From Cyclobacteriaceae bacterium (GTDB lineage: Bacteria; Bacteroidota; Bacteroidia; Cytophagales; Cyclobacteriaceae), in the NCBI GenBank assembly GCA_025358195.1, contig JANYKP010000452.1:1-12623 (forward strand): 12,623 nucleotides of DNA. Reading direction: 5' to 3'. The position numbers were made by a program, and so were the translations under genes. The notes under the pieces are model-generated. The model was not told the origin of the DNA and ran no database searches. It saw only the letters and a program-made list of their open reading frames with translations. Numbering within the stretch: the stretch's first letter is position 1; each line of letters starts with the position of its first letter. Below are positions 5,830 through 11,811 of this stretch, piece after piece.

Positions 5830-6861
5830 ATGTCCGAAATAAAACTTACCCAATACTCCCACGGCGCCGGCTGTGGCTGCAAAATTTCTCCAGCCGTGCT
5901 GGATACGATACTTCATTCAGATTTACCTAAAATGAAATTTCCATCCCTGCTGGTGGGTAACGAATCCAAGGATGATGCGGCTGTTTTTGATATTGGTGAC
6001 GGCACCTGCATTGTGAGTACCACTGATTTTTTCATGCCGATTGTCGATGATCCGTTTACGTTCGGCGCGATTGCCTCCGTTAATGCAATTAGTGATGTGT
6101 ATGCGATGGGAGGGGAGCCCTTTATGGCGATTGCCATTCTCGGATGGCCAGTGAATACACTTCCGGCCGAAGTAGCGAAGGAAGTATTGGAAGGAAGCAG
6201 AAAGGTTTGTGCGGAAGCTGGCATTCCGCTGGCAGGGGGTCACAGTATTGATTGTCCGGAACCCGTTTTCGGATTGGCCGTCAGTGGCAAATTGAAAAAA
6301 GAACATCTCAAAAGAAATGATACAGCTAAAGAAGGGTCCTTGCTCTATCTCACCAAACCGTTGGGGATTGGTATCATTACGACCGCTCAAAAAAAAGGCA
6401 TCGTACAGGAAGACCATTTGAAAAAAGCGGTAGATACGATGCTTATACTAAACAAGCTGGGGGCCGAATTTGGAAAACTTCCCTACGTCAACGCCATGAC
6501 GGATGTGACAGGCTTTGGCCTGCTTGGCCATCTGTGTGAAGTGTGTGAGGGAAGCGGGCTCTCGGCCGAAATTGAATTCAGCAAAGTGCCAAAATTTGAT
6601 TTTCTCGATTCCTACATCCAACAGAAGTCGATGCCAGGGGGTACCCAACGGAATTGGGATAGTTATGGAAGCAAAATCAGTCCGTTAAGCGATGTTAAAC
6701 GCGCGATACTTGCCGATCCGCAAACGAGCGGAGGGTTACTAGTTTCGATTGATGCAGACAATTCATCCCAATTTGAAGGCTTTGTTAAGAGCAAAGGCCT
6801 TACGTTGGAACCGTTTGGCAAACTGGTAAAGAAGGGGGACAAAGCAGTGAGCGTTAAATAA
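5830..6861 (+). CDS. selD: Selenide, water dikinase (selenophosphate synthetase)
   Basis: This 343-aa enzyme makes selenophosphate from selenide and ATP. The glycine-rich N-terminal loop HGAGCGCK is at residues 11-18. C15 aligns with the catalytic Cys17 of E. coli SelD, so this is the cysteine form and not a selenocysteine form; K18 is the essential lysine. Other hallmarks are NESKDDAAV (44-52), STTDFFMPIVDDPF, NAISDVYAMGG, LAGGHSID, TDVTGFGLLGH, PGGTQRNW and DPQTSGGLL, close to E. coli SelD over the whole length. A GTG at 5815 in the same frame would add five residues (MVKKF), but it lies in the inverted repeat. The ATG at 5830 matches the family start. With mnmH it forms a selenouridine module. 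Confidence 0.97.
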   Translation: MSEIKLTQYSHGAGCGCKISPAVLDTILHSDLPKMKFPSLLVGNESKDDAAVFDIGDGTCIVSTTDFFMPIVDDPFTFGAIASVNAISDVYAMGGEPFMAIAILGWPVNTLPAEVAKEVLEGSRKVCAEAGIPLAGGHSIDCPEPVFGLAVSGKLKKEHLKRNDTAKEGSLLYLTKPLGIGIITTAQKKGIVQEDHLKKAVDTMLILNKLGAEFGKLPYVNAMTDVTGFGLLGHLCEVCEGSGLSAEIEFSKVPKFDFLDSYIQQKSMPGGTQRNWDSYGSKISPLSDVKRAILADPQTSGGLLVSIDADNSSQFEGFVKSKGLTLEPFGKLVKKGDKAVSVK

Positions 6862-6936
6862 CGGAAGGTTAGGTTGGTGCGGAGATACGGAAAGTCATTG
6901 ATTTGGTAGGATTTTCTCCTTTATTATCAAGTAATT

Positions 6937-7734
6937 ATGGCAATGAAATTTGGTACCATTTTTTCATTCGGATTGGTTTTCCTCCTTTTTTCCTGCAATC
7001 CAAAGAAGGAAGGACCAAAAACCTATGACGATCTAATCCCTTACTCCATCATCAAAATATTCCCGCATGACAATACCGCTTTTACCCAAGGGCTTGTGGT
7101 GGAGCAAGGCCGTCTCTTTGAAAGCACCGGACAGCGCGGAACTTCATGGATTGCCGAAGTAGATATCGCCACCGGTCGTCAGGATAAAAAAATATTACTG
7201 GATAAAAGATACTTTGGCGAAGGCATTACCATCCTAAATAATAAAATTTATCAACTGACCTGGCAAAGTAAAAAGGGGTTTATTTATGATGCAGCGACAT
7301 TTGAAAAAAGAGGAGAGTTTGAATACGATCACGAAGGTTGGGGCATCACTCACGACCGAAAAAACCTGATCGTAAGTGATGGCACTGATCAGCTTTATTT
7401 TCTTGATACGCTGTCGTTAAAGCCCATTTCCATTTTAAAAGTGAATGATGGAGATTCGCCTGCCGAAAAGTTGAACGAACTTGAATTCATTGAGGGCTTT
7501 ATTTATGCCAACCAATGGCAGACCAATTATATATTGAAAATTGATCCCGCCACTGGTAACGTGATTGGCCGTCTGGATTTGTCGCAGGTGGCTGAAAAGA
7601 TTTATCCCGGCAACCCCAGAGCCGATGTACTCAACGGTGTTGCCTATGAGAAGAAAAGCAAAATGCTACTTGTCACCGGAAAGTTGTGGCCAGCGCTGAT
7701 AGCCTTGCGGTTTCAGAACAACCGAAAGGATTGA
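6937..7734 (+). CDS. Glutaminyl-peptide cyclotransferase, bacterial/plant beta-propeller type, lipoprotein
   Basis: This 265-aa protein converts N-terminal glutamine of peptides or proteins to pyroglutamate. Family motifs run the full length: AFTQGLVVEQGRLFESTGQRG near the front, then ELEFIEGFIYANQWQTNYILKIDPATGNVIGRLDL, LNGVAYE and TGKLWP at the end, as in the five-bladed propeller family (PF05096 type). Residues 1-20 form a lipoprotein signal peptide with lipobox LFSC (C20). The protein should therefore be anchored to a membrane on the periplasmic side. It has no obvious acidic export signal after the cysteine, since NPKKEG follows. A second ATG two codons in (6943) is equally possible. It is separated from selD by 75 nt and converges on the minus-strand oxidoreductase gene. 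Substrates are unknown. Confidence 0.9.
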   Translation: MAMKFGTIFSFGLVFLLFSCNPKKEGPKTYDDLIPYSIIKIFPHDNTAFTQGLVVEQGRLFESTGQRGTSWIAEVDIATGRQDKKILLDKRYFGEGITILNNKIYQLTWQSKKGFIYDAATFEKRGEFEYDHEGWGITHDRKNLIVSDGTDQLYFLDTLSLKPISILKVNDGDSPAEKLNELEFIEGFIYANQWQTNYILKIDPATGNVIGRLDLSQVAEKIYPGNPRADVLNGVAYEKKSKMLLVTGKLWPALIALRFQNNRKD

Positions 7735-7858
7735 TCCTGATTTGTGACGCGGGAAGAGGCTATAGAAACATTCGTTTGCCATTTTCAAGCGTTGTGTCGA
7801 TGGTATATATTTTCAGAATAAAATCCGGGGAATGCATTTGTGAAAACCGGAAACGACA

Positions 7859-8920
7859 TCAAACATCCGTCCGCTTCGTACTCTCAATTTCCAAAATCAA
7901 ATCTGACCCATATGCCATGGCGGGCGTTTGATAACCGACTTTGAAATTTCCTTTCAAAATCTTTTCTGCAATCAATACGGCAGTCTTTGCGGTAAGGGAA
8001 TACCCACTGACAGTTTCCAGGCGGCTGATGCATTCTTTTCCAGCGTCATCCCAAACCTTTCCCCAAAGAAAACTTCTCCCACTTTCTCTTTTTTCATCGC
8101 TGGGACCGGCTGGTTTTTTGTCAATTTTTCTAAGCATATAATTTTTCACCCACCGCATGCGCAAGAGCCAATTGAAGTAGTTACTCATTTTAGCGCTGCT
8201 GATCATTTTATCCGTGGCACCCGTGTAAACTTCGATGTTCGGAATACCCGTACTTCTCCAGGCGGTTGATATGTCACCCCAGGGAATGCAAAGCGCCTTC
8301 GTTTTAAACGCACCAAAATCAATCTCCAGCACTTTTTCTCCCATCGCAATGCGCGTGAGCTTTCCATCTTTGCGGATAAGTCCACCATCCCCTAAACCTT
8401 CTGTCATGCTTTTGGACGTGCCGCGCGAAAGGCCGCCTTTGGACATGGTGAAAGCCAATTGGAGATGAGTGGCCGAAGGCAAGCGATTTTTCAAATGAAG
8501 GGCCAGACAATCAGATGGCACAACATCAAAGCCGGTGCCAGGCATGATGGTAATGCCAAGGTCCTTCGCTTGTTTATCGAGCAGGGGCAATGATTCAAAA
8601 ACCAGGTACTCGCCGGTAATGTCGGTGTAATGCGTTTGAGTGGCCAGACACGCCTCACTCATGATCTTGGCAGTATAGCGAAAAGGACCACCACAATGAA
8701 TGACGATCGCAGCCGGTGCCAGTAATTTTTTAAGGCCGTCGACATCCTGGCTATCAACCACGGTGTAGGGATAGCCGGATTGGTCACTCTGTTTTTTGAG
8801 TTGCTCTTTATTACGTCCGGCGAGCCTTACTTCGAGATTTTTGCTACGGCAAAGATTGACGATAAGTTTGCCCGTGTAGCCATAGGAACCATACACGACA
8901 ATCAAGGAAGAGTTTTTCAA
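7859..8920 (-). CDS. Saccharopine dehydrogenase-like NAD(P)-binding oxidoreductase (trans-acting enoyl reductase-like)
   Basis: This 353-aa protein has a Rossmann nucleotide-binding motif at its very start (VVYGSYGYTGKLI, residues 8-20), followed by VRLAGR (31-36), CGGPF (76-80), HYTDITGE (97-104) and PGTGFDVVPSD (127-137). These are features of the saccharopine dehydrogenase/homospermidine synthase-like family, which includes mycobacterial trans-acting enoyl reductases. The true substrate is unknown; a lysine-pathway role is not implied. No ATG lies near the start, and an in-frame stop sits 6 nt upstream. Translation must therefore begin at TTG 8920, or at TTG 8905, which is less likely because it starts only five residues before the glycine loop. 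It is 6 nt downstream of the preceding minus-strand gene and forms the end of the lgt operon. Confidence 0.82.
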   Translation of the reverse strand: MKNSSLIVVYGSYGYTGKLIVNLCRSKNLEVRLAGRNKEQLKKQSDQSGYPYTVVDSQDVDGLKKLLAPAAIVIHCGGPFRYTAKIMSEACLATQTHYTDITGEYLVFESLPLLDKQAKDLGITIMPGTGFDVVPSDCLALHLKNRLPSATHLQLAFTMSKGGLSRGTSKSMTEGLGDGGLIRKDGKLTRIAMGEKVLEIDFGAFKTKALCIPWGDISTAWRSTGIPNIEVYTGATDKMISSAKMSNYFNWLLRMRWVKNYMLRKIDKKPAGPSDEKRESGRSFLWGKVWDDAGKECISRLETVSGYSLTAKTAVLIAEKILKGNFKVGYQTPAMAYGSDLILEIESTKRTDV

Positions 8921-8926
8921 GGAGGA

Positions 8927-9343
8927 TTATTTAACGCGTTCGACTTGTGTAATAAAATACTTAGTCTCACCTCGCCACGGGAATTGCGCATACCGCTTTT
9001 TGAAATGCAGATTGACCCGCTCTCCGCTCAACGCTACTTCTTGCAAGGCTTTTATAACTTCTTTCTCGTTGCTCTCTACTGAAAAATCGAATGATTCAGC
9101 GATAGGATTCGTGCCTTTGAGTGCGCCAAAGGTCTCCAGGTTCAGTTTCCCTTCATAGGTTTTAAAGAGCACGCCTTTTTCGCTGATGCGAAGTACCTTA
9201 CCCGCCATAAGACCGGTTTCAAACGTGGCCCAATACAGCACGGAAAAGATGATGATCCCCAGTATAAGTGAAACCGCGAGTATCTTTTTCAAAAGACGGG
9301 TGGTTTTCCGTTTTATTTTTTGTCCGAACGATTCGTTTTCCAT
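8927..9343 (-). CDS. Conserved membrane-anchored protein of unknown function, 138 aa
   Basis: I recognise the sequence type as a conserved Bacteroidota protein but know no function. A basic N-terminus (KIKRKTTRLLKK) precedes one transmembrane helix at about 21-38 (ILAVSLILGIIIFSVLYW). A soluble domain of about 100 residues follows, with conserved-looking patches FETGLMAGKVLRISEKGVLF, KTYEG, SFDFSVES and FPWRGETKYFITQVE. By charge it should face the periplasm (N-in). Its ATG at 9343 lies inside lgt, overlapping the lgt end by 31 nt in another frame, and the oxidoreductase gene starts 6 nt after its stop. Translational coupling to lgt is likely. The codon pattern and in-frame length make it a real gene. 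Confidence 0.8.
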   Translation of the reverse strand: MENESFGQKIKRKTTRLLKKILAVSLILGIIIFSVLYWATFETGLMAGKVLRISEKGVLFKTYEGKLNLETFGALKGTNPIAESFDFSVESNEKEVIKALQEVALSGERVNLHFKKRYAQFPWRGETKYFITQVERVK

Positions 9344-10128
9344 ACGTCAGGCCGGTTAGTGGAGAGCAATTTAGCGTTTCTTCTACTAACATAGAAGTAA
9401 AGCGCTCCCCCGATCAGCAGCAGCGAAATAAATTGAGAAATGGATAAAAAGTCACGAATCACAAACCCGCGGTCAAGGTCTCCACGGAAGATTTCTAACA
9501 CACCCCGGCCAGCCGCGTACGACATGATGTAGAGTAAAAATAACTGACCATCAAATTGCTTTCGCTTCTTAAGCCACAGCAAAATGATCAGGATGAAAAA
9601 GATCCATGTGGATTCATACAACTGGGTCGGGTGAAGAGGTGTGTTCAGCGGCTCCGCAAGGCAGACAGGACTTGTAAACACAATTCCAAAGATGCTGTCG
9701 GTTGGTTTTCCATAACAACAGCCCGCCATAAAGCAGCCGATTCGCCCAACGCCATGAAGGATGCAGGTCACGATTGCCATAATATCCAACATGGGCCACA
9801 AAGGAATTTTATGTCGCTTGAAAAACCAGAACATGATGGGGATGCAGGTCATCAGCGAACCGTAGAAGACAAAGCCACTTCCTGTTAAAAGCTTCTGAGG
9901 ATTAGATAAGTAGCGGGAAGGATCCTCAAAAATTAAAAAAAATTTTCCTCCTACTACACCACCGGTTACCAGCAAAAGGAAAAGTGTATTCGATTGATCG
10001 AACGTAAGGCCGAATTGTTTTTTGCCTTGCCACGCCATGTAGATTACCCCCGACACAGCCCCTACCGCAATGCAGAAACCATAGGTGTAAATCGTAAATG
10101 AACCAAACTCAAAGAGTATAGGGTGCAT
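9313..10128 (-). CDS. lgt: Prolipoprotein diacylglyceryl transferase
   Basis: This 271-aa polytopic inner-membrane enzyme transfers diacylglycerol from phosphatidylglycerol to the lipobox cysteine of prolipoproteins. Hallmarks are HPILFEFGSFTIYTYG at the N-terminus, HGVGRIGCFMAGCCYG (residues 125-140, the Lgt signature in its Cys-rich form), HPTQLYES (166-173) and the arginine/glutamate-bearing segment AAGRGVLEIFRGD (205-217). About seven hydrophobic stretches are visible. E. coli has GRIGNFIN where this has GRIGCFMA; this variant is common outside Proteobacteria. The C-terminal tail (NRPDVWKTNRSDKK) is hydrophilic and overlaps the next gene by 31 nt. It heads a three-gene minus-strand operon. 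Substrates include predicted lipoproteins such as the cyclotransferase encoded at 6937-7734. Confidence 0.95.
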   Translation of the reverse strand: MHPILFEFGSFTIYTYGFCIAVGAVSGVIYMAWQGKKQFGLTFDQSNTLFLLLVTGGVVGGKFFLIFEDPSRYLSNPQKLLTGSGFVFYGSLMTCIPIMFWFFKRHKIPLWPMLDIMAIVTCILHGVGRIGCFMAGCCYGKPTDSIFGIVFTSPVCLAEPLNTPLHPTQLYESTWIFFILIILLWLKKRKQFDGQLFLLYIMSYAAGRGVLEIFRGDLDRGFVIRDFLSISQFISLLLIGGALYFYVSRRNAKLLSTNRPDVWKTNRSDKK

Positions 10129-10250
10129 TAAAAAGAATTTAATCTATGTAAGGAAATGTAGGTCCCAGGAATTGAATTGTTACATTAACGAATAGCCCCA
10201 TTGTTCTCACGAGCAAATGCTGGCTAACAAAAATGCAGACCGATAAACTG

Positions 10251-10286
10251 ATTTTCAAATTTTCAAATCAACGAATTGATGAATTT
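10251..10286. repeat. Short AT-rich 8-bp periodic repeat downstream of frr
   Basis: ATTTTCAA occurs twice in tandem (10251-10266). It continues into TCAACGAA and TTGATGAA, which keep the 8-base spacing with a trailing AA in each unit. The degenerate part forms the arms of the hairpin described at 10262-10283. Confidence 0.5.
10262..10283 (-). terminator. Possible hairpin after frr with UUCG loop
   Basis: Read on the minus strand, TTCATCAA and TTGA[TT]TGAA pair around a TTCG tetraloop, beginning 5 nt past the frr stop codon. The stem is 8 bp with a 2-nt bulge and is A/T-rich. There is no U-tract behind it, so it may be a transcript-end or processing structure and not a classical intrinsic terminator. 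Confidence 0.3.
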
Positions 10287-10288
10287 AC

Positions 10289-10843
10289 CTACACCGTCAT
10301 AATCTCACCCTCTTTCCTCTTCATCAGCACCTCTATTTTGCCAATGAACTCATCGGTAAGTTTTTGAACGCTCTCCTCCGAATTCTTCAAATCATCTTCC
10401 GGTGCGCCTTTTATTTTTTTCAAGGCCTCGTTCGTCTCTTTCCTCACACTTCGAATACTCACTTTGCCAAGTTCACACTCCTGATGCACCTGCTTCACCA
10501 ATTGTTTTCTACGCTCTTCTGTGAGCATTGGTATGTTGATGATCACCTGCTGCCCGTCATTTTGTGGTGTGAGGCCCAGGTTGGCGGCCATGATCGCTCT
10601 CTCAATCTCCTGGATTAAACTTTTTTCCCAAGGTTTAATAAATAACGTACGGGCATCCGGTGAGGTGATGGATGACACCTGGTTCAGCGGACTTGTGGCG
10701 CCGTAGTATGGCACCTGGATACCATCGAGCATGGAGGGGTTTGCTTTGCCGGCGCGGATTTTGGTGAGCTCATGACCCACATGACCCAATGCCTTGGTCA
10801 TTTGCTCGCGAGCATCCTCAATATAAAGTTCAATTTCTTCCAT
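10289..10843 (-). CDS. frr: Ribosome recycling factor
   Basis: This 184-aa protein, with EF-G, splits post-termination ribosomes. Length and sequence are standard. Domain I helices flank domain II, with KIRAGKANPSMLDGIQVPYYGATSPLNQ starting at residue 28 and WEKSLIQEIERAI at 72-84. The conserved LTEERRKQLVKQVH lies at 107-120 and the C-terminal helix ends in KRKEGEIMTV. The ATG at 10843 is followed by EEIELYIEDAREQM, as in relatives. It follows pyrH on the minus strand, the common pyrH-frr order, but with a 135-nt gap. That gap contains a large palindrome, so frr may have its own regulation or a processed transcript. Confidence 0.97.
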   Translation of the reverse strand: MEEIELYIEDAREQMTKALGHVGHELTKIRAGKANPSMLDGIQVPYYGATSPLNQVSSITSPDARTLFIKPWEKSLIQEIERAIMAANLGLTPQNDGQQVIINIPMLTEERRKQLVKQVHQECELGKVSIRSVRKETNEALKKIKGAPEDDLKNSEESVQKLTDEFIGKIEVLMKRKEGEIMTV

Positions 10844-10861
10844 AGTAGTAGACGTTTGTAA

Positions 10862-10911
10862 GTGTTAATGTGTTTACGTTTAATACGTAGAAAACGTAAA
10901 CACATTAACAC
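10862..10911. repeat. Perfect inverted repeat, 20-bp arms and 10-nt loop, between pyrH and frr
   Basis: Arms 10862-10881 and 10892-10911 are exact reverse complements; the left arm reads GTGTTAATGTGTTTACGTTT. The loop (10882-10891) contains ACGT. In RNA this would be a strong hairpin located 19 nt upstream of the frr start codon. There is no U-tract on either side, so a simple terminator is not indicated. Confidence 0.9.
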
Positions 10912-10931
10912 ATATACACCTAGACACGTAG
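10905..10931 (+). repeat. Diverged copy of the 29-bp repeat that bounds the GxxExxY unit
   Basis: The stretch starts with TTAACACATA and ends with GACACGTAG. Aligned with 5332-5360 it needs two 1-base gaps and has about four substitutions over 27 columns. It shares the TTAAC start, the central CAC and TAG triplets and the end. It overlaps the right arm of the pyrH-frr palindrome. Alignment was done by eye. Confidence 0.6.
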
Positions 10932-10978
10932 AGAATGATAATTCAAAACAAAAATTAACTTACACACTTTCAAAAACC

Positions 10979-11686
10979 CTAACTAATCAACGTTCCAGCC
11001 TCCTCGCCCTTCACTACTTTCAGTAAATTCCCTGCCTTATTCATATCGAAAACAATGATCGGAAGTTTGTTCTCCATGCACAACGTAAAGGCTGTCATGT
11101 CCATAATGTTCAGGTTTTTTTCATAGGCCTCCTGAAATGAAAGTTTAGTGTAGCGCGTAGCTTCTGGAAATTTCTCCGGGTCTTTTGTGTACACGCCATC
11201 CACGCGCGTACCCTTCAGTACAACATTTGCCTGGATTTCAATAGCCCGCAGGCTGGCGGTTGAGTCGGTCGTGAAGTACGGGTTGCCAATGCCAGCACCA
11301 AAAATTACGATTCTCCCTTTCTCCAGGTGCCGGATAGCCCTGCGCCGGATGAAAGGCTCGCAGACTTGCTCCATTTTTATACCGGACATAAGCCGCGTAT
11401 ACATGCCATGCCGTTCGAGCGCGCTTTGTAAGGCCATCGCGTTTATTACTGTACCCAGCATTCCCATGTAGTCGCCCTGCACGCGATCTATGCCCAGAGC
11501 CTCGGCCTGCCCGCCCCTGAAAATGTTGCCACCGCCAATCACAATGGCAAGCTCTACATTCATTTCTTTTATTGCCTTAATCTCTTTAGAATACTGTTCC
11601 AGGACCTCATGGTCGATGCTAGTGGTTTTGGATTTGCCCATTAGGGCCTCACCGCTGAGCTTGAGAACGAGGCGTTTGTATTTCAT
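10979..11686 (-). CDS. pyrH: UMP kinase
   Basis: This 235-aa amino-acid-kinase-family enzyme makes UDP from UMP, the committed step to all pyrimidine nucleotides. Motifs are KLSGEALMG (residues 9-17), the GGGNIFRG phosphate loop (51-58), DYMGMLGTVINAMALQ (72-87), FGAGIGNPYFTTDSTA (129-144) and VDGVYTKDP (162-170). The ATG at 11686 (MKYKRLVLKLSG) is the expected start. An upstream in-frame TTG at 11704 would add six residues and is less likely. It is divergent from rocD. Upstream (11714-11738) there is a palindrome and a -7-like element. rpsB and tsf, often next to pyrH, are not present here. Confidence 0.97.
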   Translation of the reverse strand: MKYKRLVLKLSGEALMGKSKTTSIDHEVLEQYSKEIKAIKEMNVELAIVIGGGNIFRGGQAEALGIDRVQGDYMGMLGTVINAMALQSALERHGMYTRLMSGIKMEQVCEPFIRRRAIRHLEKGRIVIFGAGIGNPYFTTDSTASLRAIEIQANVVLKGTRVDGVYTKDPEKFPEATRYTKLSFQEAYEKNLNIMDMTAFTLCMENKLPIIVFDMNKAGNLLKVVKGEEAGTLIS

Positions 11687-11713
11687 GGTTGGGTTATTGC
11701 GCAACTAATCCCG

Positions 11714-11721
11714 CAAATATG
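11714..11721 (-). promoter_or_regulatory. Candidate Bacteroidota -7 element for pyrH
   Basis: On the minus strand this reads CATATTTG, one base from the Bacteroidota -7 consensus TAnnTTTG. It would place the transcript start about 20 nt before the pyrH ATG. The -33 element, 19-20 nt upstream, is only TTTT or CTTT in place of TTTG. Weak support. Confidence 0.28.
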
Positions 11722-11738
11722 TTCAGGATTTTCCTGAA
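11722..11738. promoter_or_regulatory. Palindrome TTCAGGATTTTCCTGAA between pyrH and rocD, possible operator
   Basis: This has perfect 7-bp arms (TTCAGGA/TCCTGAA) around a 3-nt centre. It lies in the 125-nt divergent region between pyrH and rocD, directly next to the candidate pyrH -7 element, in what would be the promoter spacer. A dimeric regulator could bind there. No regulator is known from the window. Confidence 0.35.
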
Positions 11739-11811
11739 TGAAAAGCGGTTATGGATCGTTGGTGGTCAGTTAGGCCAATCCTGATTATCTTTATGGCTAA
11801 ATCGATGTTTT

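Noticed and set aside
5830..6861. SelD as a selenocysteine-containing enzyme
   Set aside because: The catalytic position is a TGC-type cysteine codon in HGAGCGCK and no in-frame TGA occurs there.
4281..6917. AGGATTTTCT shared upstream of mnmH (4281-4290) and upstream of the cyclotransferase gene (6908-6917)
   Set aside because: The exact match ends after 10 bases, distances to the start codons differ (44 versus 19 nt), and AT-rich leaders give such matches by chance.
7735..7858. A gene or clear terminator in the convergent gap between the cyclotransferase and oxidoreductase genes
   Set aside because: No convincing coding frame; the open frame across 7686-7931 has no recognisable protein features. 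No stable hairpin with a U-tract was found on either strand.
8235..8468. Plus-strand open frames across the oxidoreductase gene, and similar antisense frames over nadD, DUF5686, selD and lgt
   Set aside because: They lie opposite well-supported genes, have no family features and arise from codon bias of the real frame.
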